DNA of 36,229 nucleotides from CADAWZ01 sp045114665 (lineage in GTDB: Bacteria; Vulcanimicrobiota; CADAWZ01): the NCBI GenBank assembly GCA_045114665.1, contig JBGUKW010000153.1, forward strand, positions 1 to 36,229, read 5' to 3'. This document shows positions 24,532 to 33,747 of the stretch, piece by piece. A model generated the notes under the pieces. That model had not been told where the DNA came from and searched no databases. It saw nothing but the letters and a program-made list of their open reading frames with translations. Each line of letters starts with the position of its first letter. Within the stretch, counting starts at the first letter, position 1. The position numbers and the translations under genes were made by a program.

Positions 24532-25209
24532 TTAACCTCTCTTTTTAACCAATTTTATAACTTCATCAATAACTTGATCTGCAGTCATGTTTGTTGAATC
24601 CAAAATTATTGAGTCTTCACTTGCCTTCAAAGGAGAATCATCCCTTTCAGAATCTATTTTATCTCTATTTTCAATACTCTTTTTAATATCCTCAAATTTG
24701 ACATCTTTACCAGATGCTACTTCTTCCTTAAATCTTCTTTTTGCCCTCTCTTCAAGAGAAGCATCAAGATAAATTTTTAACTCTGCATTTGGCATTACAA
24801 CAGTTGTTATATCTCTTCCGACCATTATAACTCCACCATTTTCTGCCATTTTTTTCTGTTGAGCAACAAGACATTTTCTCACTTCACTAATTTTGGCAAC
24901 ATCAGAAACATTTTTATTTACACCTGCTGATTTAATCTCTGTCGTTATGTCATTGTCTGAAATATAAACTCTACAACCAGAAGGTATGGAAAAATCTTGT
25001 TTTAAAATAACTGGATTTTCTTTAGCAAGTTTTATGACAGAATCTTTATCAGATATATCTATATTATTTTTTAATGCAAGCCAAGTAACAGCTCTGTACA
25101 TGGCTCCTGTATCAACAAAAAGCCAACCAATTTTTTTTGCAACAGATATTGCAACAGTAGTTTTTCCACTTGCAGCTGGTCCGTCAAAAGCAATATTTAT
25201 TTTTTTCAT
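24532..25209 (-). CDS. cmk: Cytidylate kinase
   Basis: The 225-residue P-loop kinase phosphorylates CMP/dCMP. The Walker A motif is GPAASGKTTVA (10-20). DTGAMYRAVTWLAL (about 35-48) and the CMP-binding VGRDITTVVMPNAELKIYLD are diagnostic of Cmk. The ATG at 25209 has AAAGGAAA upstream. It is the first gene of the operon; plsC follows at one base. CTP supply and phospholipid synthesis are linked through CDP-diacylglycerol, which may explain the pairing. Confidence 0.95.
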   Translation of the reverse strand: MKKINIAFDGPAASGKTTVAISVAKKIGWLFVDTGAMYRAVTWLALKNNIDISDKDSVIKLAKENPVILKQDFSIPSGCRVYISDNDITTEIKSAGVNKNVSDVAKISEVRKCLVAQQKKMAENGGVIMVGRDITTVVMPNAELKIYLDASLEERAKRRFKEEVASGKDVKFEDIKKSIENRDKIDSERDDSPLKASEDSIILDSTNMTADQVIDEVIKLVKKRG

Positions 25210-25436
25210 AAGTATATTTCCTTTATGTTATTTCTCTATTTGAATTAGGCATTTAATTATCAATATAAACTTATAAAAAAGAATTTTCTATAAATAAAAA
25301 ATACCCTTTTATTAATTTTATACGCCTTTTATGGTTATACAAAAATGAATTGAAACAGGAATTTAAGTTTTATACAGCAAAAAACATCATACCTGATTTG
25401 CACATTTTCACTGGAAAAATGTAGATAGAGGTTTTG

Positions 25437-27641
25437 ATGTATAGATATGCGAGTGTTGCTACAGATTTAGCATTTAGAGGTTTTGATACCCTTTACCATT
25501 ATAAAATTCCAGATTCACTTCTTGGTAAGATTTTTGTTGGAACAATAGTTGTTATTCCCTTTGGAAAATCGTTTAGAAATGGCATAGTTGCCGAGCTATA
25601 TGAAAATGACGATACCGTTCCAGAGGGAATTTCTCTTAAATATATATCTTCTATTTCTGTGCCTTCAAATAAATGGCTTGAACAGGCAATAAAAATTGTT
25701 GTATGGATGCATGATTATTATGCTTGCCCATATACTGATTCAATTTTAACTGTTTTGCCTTTCTATTTTTCTAAAAGTATAAAAAATGAAAAAAAACAGA
25801 TGACATTAAAATTAATCTGTTTTGATTTTGATTTGATGAGTGAAAAATTAAAGCGTTCAGAAAAACAGCGTGAAATAATAGAGGTTTTAAGAAATGCTCC
25901 ACATAATGAAGTTTTGAGAGACCCTGTAATGGATATAAATTCTTTGCGTGCATTGGAGAAAAAGGGATTTATACAAATTTGCTACGGAACTGAATATAGA
26001 CCTCCAAGTGAATTGAAAAGAGATATTGATGAAACTAATATTGATATAAAATTGACAGAACAACAACAAAATGCTTTAGATAAAATTAAAAGTTTAATCG
26101 ATCTTGAAAAACCAAATGGAGTTTTGCTTCAAGGAGTTACTGGAAGTGGAAAGACACAGGTTTATATAAATTGTATAAAATATGTTCTATCAAAAGGAAG
26201 AAATGCTATAATTCTTGTTCCAGAACTTTCTTTGACAGCACAATTTGCAGATATTTATAGAAGAGAATTTGGCGATTCCATGGCTTTTATACATTCTGCA
26301 ATGTCTCTTTCGGAAAAAAGTGATGAATTGAGGCGTATTGCAAATGGTGAGGCAAGAGTTGTTTTGGGAGCGAGAAGTGCTATTTTTTCACCTCTTGAAA
26401 ATGTCGGTTTGATTATTATTGATGAAGAACATGATCAGGCATATAAACAGGAGAGTTCGCCAAAATATCATGCAAGACATATTGCAATAAAAAGGTCTTT
26501 ATTTGATAACTCTGTTATAGTTTTTGGATCAGCAACTCCTTCCTTGGAATCTTATGTGAGAGCATGTAATGGCAATTATTCTTTTGTTTCAATGACATCT
26601 CGTGCATCTGGAAATTTTCCAACTGTAAAAATAATAGACATGAGAATGTCATACAACAGGATAAAAGATTCGATGTTCACAGTTCCATTGGTCAGAAAAA
26701 TTGCACAAGTTCTCGAAGCAAAACATCAAGTAATTTTGCTTATAAACAGAAGAGGCTTTTTTAACTATCTTTTTTGTGCAGATTGTGGACATGTTTTTTC
26801 TTGTCCTTCTTGTGATATTTCACTCAGGTTTCACCAATCGCCACCAAGGCTTTTATGTCATTATTGCGATCATGAAGAAGAAGTTCCAGATGTATGCCCT
26901 GAATGTGGAGGAATAAATATAACATCTTTTGGCGGTGGAACTCAGAGAACAGAAGAAGAAATTAAAAATTTTTTCCCAAATGCTCGTGTTTTGAGGCTAG
27001 ACAGAGATGTTGCTTCTCATAAAAATTCAGCTTCTGAAATTTATGATAAGTTTAAAAATTGTGAAGCAGACATACTTGTTGGTACTCAAATGGCTTCAAA
27101 GGGTTTTGATTTTTCAAATGTTGAGCTTGTTGCCGTGATGTTTGCAGATTTCTCTTTTTCTATGCCAGATTTTAGGGCTTGTGAAAAATCTTGGCAACTT
27201 TTCATGCAATCTGCAGGGAGAGCAGGTAGGCATTTGGCACATTCTTATTTTTATCTACAGACTTATAATCCTTTTAATCCGTCTGTTATGGCAATAAATG
27301 GAAAAGCCGAAGATTTCTTTAAATCAGAACTTGCTGAGAGAAAAGAATTTTTATATCCTCCATTTATGCACTTAATCAGAATCGTTTTTTCTAGTAAAGA
27401 TTCTGATTTTTGTGAAAAAATTGCAAATGATTTTTCAAATTCTTTTAATTTTGAAGATGAAATAAAATTGGGACCTTCACAATGTCCAATATTCAAATTA
27501 AAAGATTTGTATAGATTTCAACTATATATAAAGACAAAAAATGTCCTGTCAAGTGTGGCTAAATATAGAGATGTTCTTTCAAAAATTGACTGTAAAAATG
27601 TAAATATCTCAATAGATGTTGATTCTTATGCTTTTTTATAA
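25437..27641 (+). CDS. priA: Primosomal replication-restart helicase PriA
   Basis: I prefer the ATG at 25437 to the in-frame TTG at 25434, since GAGG lies five to six bases before it. The 734-residue protein has the PriA DNA-binding N-terminus, the Walker A loop GVTGSGKT (233-240) and Walker B DEEH (329-332). The zinc-binding insert follows, with Cys pairs in FCADCGHVFSCPSC, CHYC and CPECGG (about 445-495). The SF2 helicase motifs GTQMASKGFDFSNV and QSAGRAGR are also present. PriA loads the replisome at stalled forks. It reads divergently from the cmk operon, with 227 bases between. Confidence 0.97.
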   Translation: MYRYASVATDLAFRGFDTLYHYKIPDSLLGKIFVGTIVVIPFGKSFRNGIVAELYENDDTVPEGISLKYISSISVPSNKWLEQAIKIVVWMHDYYACPYTDSILTVLPFYFSKSIKNEKKQMTLKLICFDFDLMSEKLKRSEKQREIIEVLRNAPHNEVLRDPVMDINSLRALEKKGFIQICYGTEYRPPSELKRDIDETNIDIKLTEQQQNALDKIKSLIDLEKPNGVLLQGVTGSGKTQVYINCIKYVLSKGRNAIILVPELSLTAQFADIYRREFGDSMAFIHSAMSLSEKSDELRRIANGEARVVLGARSAIFSPLENVGLIIIDEEHDQAYKQESSPKYHARHIAIKRSLFDNSVIVFGSATPSLESYVRACNGNYSFVSMTSRASGNFPTVKIIDMRMSYNRIKDSMFTVPLVRKIAQVLEAKHQVILLINRRGFFNYLFCADCGHVFSCPSCDISLRFHQSPPRLLCHYCDHEEEVPDVCPECGGINITSFGGGTQRTEEEIKNFFPNARVLRLDRDVASHKNSASEIYDKFKNCEADILVGTQMASKGFDFSNVELVAVMFADFSFSMPDFRACEKSWQLFMQSAGRAGRHLAHSYFYLQTYNPFNPSVMAINGKAEDFFKSELAERKEFLYPPFMHLIRIVFSSKDSDFCEKIANDFSNSFNFEDEIKLGPSQCPIFKLKDLYRFQLYIKTKNVLSSVAKYRDVLSKIDCKNVNISIDVDSYAFL

Positions 27642-27671
27642 ATCTTGAAAATGTATTGACAAAATCAAGAT
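27642..27671 (+). promoter_or_regulatory. Inverted repeat just before the NifX-domain gene (candidate operator)
   Basis: The perfect arms ATCTTGA (27642-27648) and TCAAGAT (27665-27671) are separated by 16 bases and end immediately before the ribosome site GAGGTGAT. The gene downstream carries a ribbon-helix-helix-like segment, so autoregulation is plausible. A weak terminator of priA is another reading. Confidence 0.4.
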
Positions 27672-27682
27672 GAGGTGATATT

Positions 27683-28315
27683 ATGGAAGAAAAAAATTGC
27701 CCTAAAAAATGCTGTAATAATAATTCTTGGGGAGGAAAAAGAGAACAGGCAGGTAGGAAAAAGACCTGTTTAAATAAGGTTTCCTTCAATAGGCGGATTA
27801 ATGAAAATATTTTGAATATTTTAAAAAAATATGCCAATTTGCATGGAATTACTGTTACAGAGGCATTAGAAAATGCAATTCTTCTTCAAAATAATATTTA
27901 CAGATTAAAGGGAGATGGTATTGTGAAGATAGTTATTCCTACAAAAAATGAAAAATTGTGTTCTCATTTTGGAAATTGTGAATCATTTACATTTGTTGAA
28001 GTTGATCAAAAGACCAATAGCATAATAAGTATTGAATCAAAAATTCCTGAAGAGGGAATATCTTGCCAGTCTGCAAGTTGGATTTCAGAGCAGGGAGCAA
28101 ATATTGTTTTGGTTGGTGGAATGGGAATGAGACCAACTAATATTTTTAATCAAAATGGAGTTAAAGTAGTTGCTGGTTGTCCAGAACTTCCAATTAGAGA
28201 ACTTGTAGAAAAATATTTGGCAAATGAATTATCTTTGGGTGAAAATTCTTGTTCTGGTGGTCATCATGATTGCCACGGACACCACCATGGAGAAGGACAT
28301 AATTGCCACCATTAA
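27683..28315 (+). CDS. NifX/NafY-type domain protein with RHH-like N-terminus and His-rich tail
   Basis: The 210-residue protein is well started: GAGGTGAT lies four bases before the ATG. The N-terminal 30 residues are Cys-rich (CPKKCC, KKTC). Next is a helical segment of about 45 residues (VSFNRRINENILNILKKYAN, then TVTEALENAI) that looks like a ribbon-helix-helix fold. The middle (about 75-185) is a dinitrogenase iron-molybdenum cofactor domain (IVIPTKNEKLCSHFGNCESF, VLVGGMGMRPTNIF), a family also found in small non-nitrogenase metal proteins. The tail GGHHDCHGHHHGEGHNCHH can bind metal. It stands alone downstream of priA, with no nif genes near. I infer a metal-binding or metal-sensing role, not nitrogen fixation. 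Confidence 0.85.
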   Translation: MEEKNCPKKCCNNNSWGGKREQAGRKKTCLNKVSFNRRINENILNILKKYANLHGITVTEALENAILLQNNIYRLKGDGIVKIVIPTKNEKLCSHFGNCESFTFVEVDQKTNSIISIESKIPEEGISCQSASWISEQGANIVLVGGMGMRPTNIFNQNGVKVVAGCPELPIRELVEKYLANELSLGENSCSGGHHDCHGHHHGEGHNCHH

Positions 28316-28368
28316 TTTTTTTACCGAAAAGCACCGTAATGCCCCTAAATTTATTAATGGGGAGTATG

Positions 28369-29016
28369 TCAATTAAAACAGTGATAAACAGGATTTAGAT
28401 ATTCTTCTGAACACAAAATAGCACAAAAATTGTTATCTGTTGTAATTAGAGATTCAAAAGCCAAGTTGTAATTACTTGGCTTTTTTATTGTCATTTTATC
28501 TGTATCAAAAATTAATTCTTGGGATAATAAATTTGAAAGACCTTCTCCTGTCATTTTTGCCATTGATTCCCTCATACACCAAGATTTATAAAATATTTGT
28601 TTCTTTAGTTCTACATTTTTTGTGTTTAATATAATTTCATGTTCTTCTCTGCTGAAAAATCTCTGCGATATTTTATCAAAATCTTTGTTTGCCATGAATT
28701 CGCAATCGATGCCAACTTTTATATCGGAAATAGCAAGAATACAGGTATTTTGTGAGTGTGAGAGGTTAAATTCAATATCACCTTTTACAAGAGGCTTTCC
28801 AAATTTTTCATATTCAAATTTGACTTCACTTGGTTTTAAAAAAAGATAACGAGCAAGAACAGTTCTCAAAAATCCTCTGCATAAGATAAACGATTTTGCT
28901 ACTTTTTCTATTTTGAATCTCTCTGCTCTTTTTTTTTCATCTTCGTTCAGAATATTTATAAAATTATTTGGATCGAATTTGGATAAGTCCATTTCAAACC
29001 AATCACACCAAGCCAT
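28369..29016 (-). CDS. 4'-phosphopantetheinyl transferase (Sfp/AcpT type)
   Basis: I set the start at the ATG at 29016 (MAWCDWFEMDLSK) rather than the longest frame, because it leaves only a 14-base overlap with oleD and begins with the usual PPTase N-terminus. The 215-residue protein has the family motifs: FNLSHS (83-88), GIDCE (102-106, with Asp104 and Glu106 as Mg ligands) and WCMRESMAKMTGEGL (146-160, with Glu150). It attaches phosphopantetheine to a carrier protein. It is the last gene of the ole operon, so it may activate an acyl carrier protein used for acyl supply. It could also be the general PPTase. The usual Lys before the catalytic Glu is Arg here. Confidence 0.85.
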   Translation of the reverse strand: MAWCDWFEMDLSKFDPNNFINILNEDEKKRAERFKIEKVAKSFILCRGFLRTVLARYLFLKPSEVKFEYEKFGKPLVKGDIEFNLSHSQNTCILAISDIKVGIDCEFMANKDFDKISQRFFSREEHEIILNTKNVELKKQIFYKSWCMRESMAKMTGEGLSNLLSQELIFDTDKMTIKKPSNYNLAFESLITTDNNFCAILCSEEYLNPVYHCFN

Positions 29017-30010
29017 TTTCTTTAGCCCATTTTCCAAAAATTTTAAATCCTTCTTCCATTGTAATAAGTGGGGAGTATCCGAGATCTTTTTTTGCTGCTG
29101 AAATATCAAACCAATGATTACAAGAAAGCTCTTTTACTACAAAACGAGTTAAATTTGGCTCATCTTTTCGTCCAGATAGAAAGTAAAATGCTTCTGATAG
29201 ACAGCCTGCAAAATAGGCTATAGGCTCTGGGATACTAAATTTTACACTTTCAAATCCTGCAGATTTTAAAAGAGAATTTATTATCTCTTTCACTTCCATA
29301 GGTTCGTCATTTGTTATAAAATATTTTTTACCATTACAAATATTGCCATCAGGAGAACTCAATTTTTTAAGAGCGAGGACATGTGCATGGGCAACATTGT
29401 CAACAAAAGTTGCATCAACTTTATTTTTTCCATTGTTTATAAGCATTGGCTTTTTTTCTTTTACTCTTGCTACAATGCGTGGATATAAATTTCTATCACC
29501 AGGTCCCCATATCAAATGAGGTCTTAGTGATACAGTCATGAAATCATCTGAAGCCTCTTTTATTACAAGTTGTTCTGCTTCTGCTTTTGTGCGAGGATAA
29601 AATGCATTGAATTTTTTTGGATATGGAGTTGTTTCATCTATTCCATTTTGATCTTTCATATCAAAAACACAACTTGGGGAACTTGTATATATAAAATATT
29701 TTACTCCATGTTTTTTGCATGAGGATATTAAATTTTGAGTTGTTTTTACATTTGCATCAAAATATGATTGATAAGAACCCCATGAACCTGATTTTCCTGC
29801 TGTGTGTATGACTGCATCTGCATTTGACACACATTCGTCTGCAAATTTAGATTCTATCAAATCGCCTCTTATTATTTTATCTGCTAATTTTGTAAGAGAT
29901 TCTGAAGGGGTACTTCTAAGGGTTGCGATTAGTTCAAATCCACTGTTTTTAAGTAACTTAGCAAGAGATCCACCTAAAAAACCAGATGAACCTGTTAGGA
30001 GAACTTTCAA
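29003..30010 (-). CDS. oleD: OleD-type 2-alkyl-3-ketoacyl reductase
   Basis: The 335-residue extended SDR of the 3-beta-HSD-like group has the NAD(P) motif TGSSGFLGG (6-14) and the active-site YPRTK (Tyr138, Lys142), with Ser residues at 110-111. In the ole pathway it reduces the 2-alkyl-3-ketoacid formed by OleA to the beta-hydroxy acid, the OleC substrate. It starts 25 bases after oleC, and its end overlaps the PPTase gene. The name rests on the fold together with perfect oleABC context; by itself the protein would only be called an NAD-dependent epimerase/dehydratase. Confidence 0.88.
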   Translation of the reverse strand: MKVLLTGSSGFLGGSLAKLLKNSGFELIATLRSTPSESLTKLADKIIRGDLIESKFADECVSNADAVIHTAGKSGSWGSYQSYFDANVKTTQNLISSCKKHGVKYFIYTSSPSCVFDMKDQNGIDETTPYPKKFNAFYPRTKAEAEQLVIKEASDDFMTVSLRPHLIWGPGDRNLYPRIVARVKEKKPMLINNGKNKVDATFVDNVAHAHVLALKKLSSPDGNICNGKKYFITNDEPMEVKEIINSLLKSAGFESVKFSIPEPIAYFAGCLSEAFYFLSGRKDEPNLTRFVVKELSCNHWFDISAAKKDLGYSPLITMEEGFKIFGKWAKENGLV

Positions 30011-30035
30011 GATATTGAAACCTCATCTTTTTCAG

Positions 30036-31697
30036 TTATTTTCCAATAGCCCAAATAGCCAATTTTTCTCTAAATATTTTTGCATTGTGGCGAACATCTA
30101 CAGGAAATTTTGGGTGGATTAAAAATTTGTCAATATTTTTTGTATGATCGAATTTTTTAGCAATTTCTCGTAATTCTTTTATCAATTTTTCGTCTTTGAT
30201 TTTAGACCCTTTTTCCTTTTCTACACACAGTACAGGTTTTTGATATTCTCCGTCTTGTACACCAACTAAAGCTGTTCTAAAAACATCTGGGTGAACATTG
30301 AAAACACCTTCACAACAAACTGTAAACATGTCGCCATCTTTTGTTTTTACCCTATGTGATTTTCTTCCACAGAACCAAAATTTTCCTTCTTTATCTTTAT
30401 AACCTATATCTCCCATTCTGTGGATAACTGTCTTCCCGTCATATATTTTAGCAAGTGCTGTCTGTTCTGGAAGGTTGTAATATTCTTTTGTAACAATATC
30501 AGCACTTACAACAATCTCTCCCATTTCTCCGTTTGGAAGTTCTAAATCGTCAGTCCATTTTTCAATTTTTTCATCTGTTATCTTGATGACTTTTAAATTT
30601 ATACCTTTATTTGGAAAACCGATACATGTTCCTAGTCCATGCTCTGTTTTATATCTTGCATTTTTTAATATTTCAATACTTCCTATATTACATAGTGGGA
30701 GTGCTTCAGTTGCTCCATAAGGTGTGAATATTTCGACTCCGTCAAGAAGAGCATTTTGTAAACGCTCTAAAGCATCTGGTCGTGCTGGAGCTCCTGCAGA
30801 TATAATTCGTTTTACTGAAGGAAACATTATATTTTCAGATTCAGCATATCTTCCAAGTATATTTACTATTGTTGGATTTGCAAATATATTAGTTGTTCCG
30901 AAATCTTCTATTGCACTTACCAATTTTTGGGGATCGGCTGTTGCAGGCTTCATTGGATTCATGTCTGGAATTACAGAAGTCATACCTAATGCTGGACCAA
31001 ATAGGGCAAAAAGTGGAAATGTTGATAAATCCATCTCACCAGGTTGTATATTATAGACTGTTTTGAGATATTCTACTTGATTGTTGAAAATTGAATGTGT
31101 ATATACAGCACCTTTGGGGACTCCTGTGCTTCCACTTGTAAATAAAATAGCAGCCATATCGTCATCATTAGGTATAGCCATGTCATAATCTTCAGTCTGA
31201 CAACCTATTTTTCTGAGATCAGATAGGGTATGCCCTCCCCAAAACCATCTTTTTCCAACAGTTACGATGTGCTTTATTGTTTTTTTACCCCAACCACAAA
31301 ATATTCTAGCAACATGTGCTATTGGAATTCCAATAAATGCTTCTGGCTCCGCCTCTTTTAGGCATTTTCCCATGCTTTTAAGTCCCATGCCTGAATCAAT
31401 CATTACGATGACTGCTCCAACTTTGAAAAGTGCAAATACAAGAGCAAAAAAAGCAGGAGATGGTTTTACTAAAAGAGCTGTTTTTACATTTTTAGTTATA
31501 CCTATTGATTCAAGCCCATTTGCAATATGGTCACTTTCATCATTTAATTGACCCGATGTCAAATGAATATATGCAGTTCTACCCATTTCGTCTGTTTTAT
31601 ATGGAGCGACAACTGCAAGTCCATGGGGTCTTTCTGTTGCTTCTCTTACAAGATATGAAGCGATATTTGTATTTTTATTTATACTGTCTATGTCCAT
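30036..31697 (-). CDS. oleC: OleC-type beta-lactone synthetase (AMP-binding family)
   Basis: The 553-residue acyl-adenylating enzyme has the P-loop LFTSGSTGVPKGAVY (about 185-199) and the adenylate-binding PYGATEALP. HRMGDIGYKDKEGKFWFCGR, the hinge region, follows. OleC closes the beta-hydroxy acid to a beta-lactone using ATP. It begins nine bases after oleB and ends 25 bases before oleD. Here it is a separate gene, not fused to oleB as in actinobacteria. The N-terminal ATG at 31697 is acceptable; no strong ribosome site is visible. Confidence 0.9.
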   Translation of the reverse strand: MDIDSINKNTNIASYLVREATERPHGLAVVAPYKTDEMGRTAYIHLTSGQLNDESDHIANGLESIGITKNVKTALLVKPSPAFFALVFALFKVGAVIVMIDSGMGLKSMGKCLKEAEPEAFIGIPIAHVARIFCGWGKKTIKHIVTVGKRWFWGGHTLSDLRKIGCQTEDYDMAIPNDDDMAAILFTSGSTGVPKGAVYTHSIFNNQVEYLKTVYNIQPGEMDLSTFPLFALFGPALGMTSVIPDMNPMKPATADPQKLVSAIEDFGTTNIFANPTIVNILGRYAESENIMFPSVKRIISAGAPARPDALERLQNALLDGVEIFTPYGATEALPLCNIGSIEILKNARYKTEHGLGTCIGFPNKGINLKVIKITDEKIEKWTDDLELPNGEMGEIVVSADIVTKEYYNLPEQTALAKIYDGKTVIHRMGDIGYKDKEGKFWFCGRKSHRVKTKDGDMFTVCCEGVFNVHPDVFRTALVGVQDGEYQKPVLCVEKEKGSKIKDEKLIKELREIAKKFDHTKNIDKFLIHPKFPVDVRHNAKIFREKLAIWAIGK

Positions 31698-31705
31698 GAT
31701 TTTTT

Positions 31706-32602
31706 TTAGTCAATGGGGTTCTTTTTTAAAAAAGTTTCTATTTCTTCTATTACATCATTAGAGGCATCTTCAAGGATATAATGTCCTGCATCTGGAAAAT
31801 GTTTTACTTGTGCATTTGGCAGATATTTGATCCATTTTTCAAGGAAATATTTGTCAAAAACAAAATCCTTGTCAGCCCAACATATTAAAATTGGTAAATT
31901 GTTAAAATTTTTTACGCTTTCTTCAGTTTCTTGTAGCTCTTTCCAAGAGACATGATCTGGAGTTAAAGGTACATCTAGTATAAAAGCAAGAACGCCATAT
32001 CTATTTTTTATGTTATTGTAAGGTTTTAAATACATATCTCTTACATTTTTTTCCATTTTGTTTTTTACACAAAATATGCAAGAACCTATGCAAAAAGCAT
32101 TTAACACTTGAACTAAAAAAGGACCTATTATTTGATTTTTACATAAACCTATTGACCATGGAAAAGGTCTTTTTTCAGGAAGTCCGAATGCAGCTGAATT
32201 TAAGACAATTATTCTTTTTATATTTTCAGGATATTTTCTTGCGTAGGTAAATCCTATCAAAGCTCCCCAGTCATGTACAACTAATGTTATATTTTTTAAA
32301 TCAAGGCTTTCAACTAATGATTTTATATTATCTGCTCTTTCTGCAAGTGTGTAGCTGTATAAATCTTTTGAAGGTTTATCTGAAAGTCCATTTCCAATAT
32401 GATCAGGAACTATACATCTATATTTTTTTGAAAATGCTTTTATCAAATCCCTATAAAAAAAAGACCAAGTTGGATTTCCATGCAACATCAGAAGTGGTTC
32501 TCCACTTCCTTCGTCTAAGTAGTGCATTTTTATCTTTTTTATATCGAGATAGTTGCTTTTAAAAGGATATAAGTTGTTATTTTCCTCTTTCATTTTTACC
32601 AT
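31706..32602 (-). CDS. oleB: OleB-type beta-lactone decarboxylase (alpha/beta hydrolase)
   Basis: The 298-residue alpha/beta hydrolase is of the haloalkane-dehalogenase-like group. It has the oxyanion region HGNPTWSFFYRDL (41-53), nucleophile Asp111 in VVHDWGALIGF and a C-terminal DAGHYILED with His274 as catalytic base. An Asp nucleophile, not Ser, agrees with OleB, which removes CO2 from the beta-lactone to form the alkene. The start overlaps the end of oleA (ATGGTAA): the ATG at 32602 spans the oleA stop. The ATG at 32593 is a possible alternative. Confidence 0.9.
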   Translation of the reverse strand: MVKMKEENNNLYPFKSNYLDIKKIKMHYLDEGSGEPLLMLHGNPTWSFFYRDLIKAFSKKYRCIVPDHIGNGLSDKPSKDLYSYTLAERADNIKSLVESLDLKNITLVVHDWGALIGFTYARKYPENIKRIIVLNSAAFGLPEKRPFPWSIGLCKNQIIGPFLVQVLNAFCIGSCIFCVKNKMEKNVRDMYLKPYNNIKNRYGVLAFILDVPLTPDHVSWKELQETEESVKNFNNLPILICWADKDFVFDKYFLEKWIKYLPNAQVKHFPDAGHYILEDASNDVIEEIETFLKKNPID

Positions 32603-33636
32603 TCTACTCCAAGCATCATACAGTTAAGTCCACTACCAATACCCATAAAAGAAGTTTTCATGCCATTTTGCAAAAAACCTCTTTCTTCAGCTATAGCTGC
32701 TGTTATAGGAAGTGATACTGGTCCTATATTACCCAAATAAGGATATGTAACAAAATCTAAATCAAGTGGAATAGAAAGTGCTTTTAAAAGGCTATTTTGA
32801 TGTGCCATTCCAACTTGATGACAAATTGTTCTTTTTATGTCATTTATTGTCCAACCTGTTGTTTTTAAGAATGATTGCCAAGTTTTTAGTGCAAGTATTA
32901 TTCCATTTTTCAATACAGCTGAGGAATTTGTAAGCATGAACATTCTTTCAAGTCCATTTTGTAATTTTTCCATGCCCCATCTACAAAGGCGATTAAATTG
33001 AGAGGCTGATTTTATAACAGCACAGTCAAGTTTTCTTCTCTGTTCTCCAAAAGAACCATCTGTTACAATTATTCCAACTGCTCCACTTCCACCTGTTAAA
33101 GTAGCTATTGAGGAAAGAAAAAATTCAAGGCTTCCTCCTTCAAGGAGTCTTTTTATTGTTAGTTCATTTATTTCTCTTGCAGATTCTGCAGATATTACAA
33201 GTCCTGCTTTTATATGACCTAATTCAATGTGATTTGCAACTTCGAGAATTGCATTCATTACACCGAGACAGGCATTACTTACATCAAATATAATTGAATC
33301 TTCACTTATTCCAAGTTTTGAAGCTACCATTGTAGAAGCTGCAGGTTCAAATTCTTCTCTATAAACGCCTGAGTAAACGACCATTCCTATATCTTCAGGT
33401 TTTACATTACATTTATCGAGAGCTTTTTGTCCAGCTTTTGCTGCACATTCTGCAAGATTTACACCAGGCTCCCACCATCTTCTCTCATATATACCTGTAA
33501 GTGCTTCTATCTGCCCCATTGGAATATGTAATCTGTCAAATACACTAGCTAACTGTTCTTCTAAATCAGATGTAAGAACAGTTAGACTTGGGAGTTCATA
33601 ACCTATGGAATCTATAAAAACTTTTGAGTATTTCAT
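32596..33636 (-). CDS. oleA: OleA-type acyl-CoA head-to-head condensing enzyme
   Basis: I chose the ATG at 33636, 41 codons inside the longest frame, since the extra N-terminus is AT-driven low-complexity sequence and contains a -10-like box. The 346-residue thiolase-fold enzyme has Cys123 in SNACLGVMNA, His273 in ICHQVGMAHQ and Asn303 in YLGNIGPVSLP, the classic triad. REEFEPA (93-99) supplies the Glu that OleA uses for its non-decarboxylative Claisen condensation. It joins two fatty acyl-CoAs head to head, giving a 2-alkyl-3-ketoacid. It is the first gene of the oleABCD-PPTase run. The resemblance to FabH-like enzymes is resolved by the EPA Glu and the neighbours. Confidence 0.92.
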   Translation of the reverse strand: MKYSKVFIDSIGYELPSLTVLTSDLEEQLASVFDRLHIPMGQIEALTGIYERRWWEPGVNLAECAAKAGQKALDKCNVKPEDIGMVVYSGVYREEFEPAASTMVASKLGISEDSIIFDVSNACLGVMNAILEVANHIELGHIKAGLVISAESAREINELTIKRLLEGGSLEFFLSSIATLTGGSGAVGIIVTDGSFGEQRRKLDCAVIKSASQFNRLCRWGMEKLQNGLERMFMLTNSSAVLKNGIILALKTWQSFLKTTGWTINDIKRTICHQVGMAHQNSLLKALSIPLDLDFVTYPYLGNIGPVSLPITAAIAEERGFLQNGMKTSFMGIGSGLNCMMLGVEW

Positions 33637-33747
33637 TTTCTTTATGTTTATCTTTTGAATATTTAGAGTTTTATTTTTAGATTTGTAAAAAAATATATAA
33701 AAAAATTCGACTGAAACCTTATTTAAATTGGATTCAAGTCGTACCGT

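Noticed and set aside
27656..27684. TTGACA-17-TATTAT promoter before the NifX-domain gene
   Set aside because: The hexamers look ideal, but the -10 overlaps the ATG at 27683, so transcription would start inside the gene; probably chance.
27683..28315. Nitrogen-fixation gene
   Set aside because: The domain is shared by small non-nitrogenase metal proteins, and no other nif gene is in the window.
28316..28368. Terminator between the NifX-domain gene and the PPTase gene
   Set aside because: Only a CCCC/GGGG pairing with a poorly matched centre and no T run; too weak to list.
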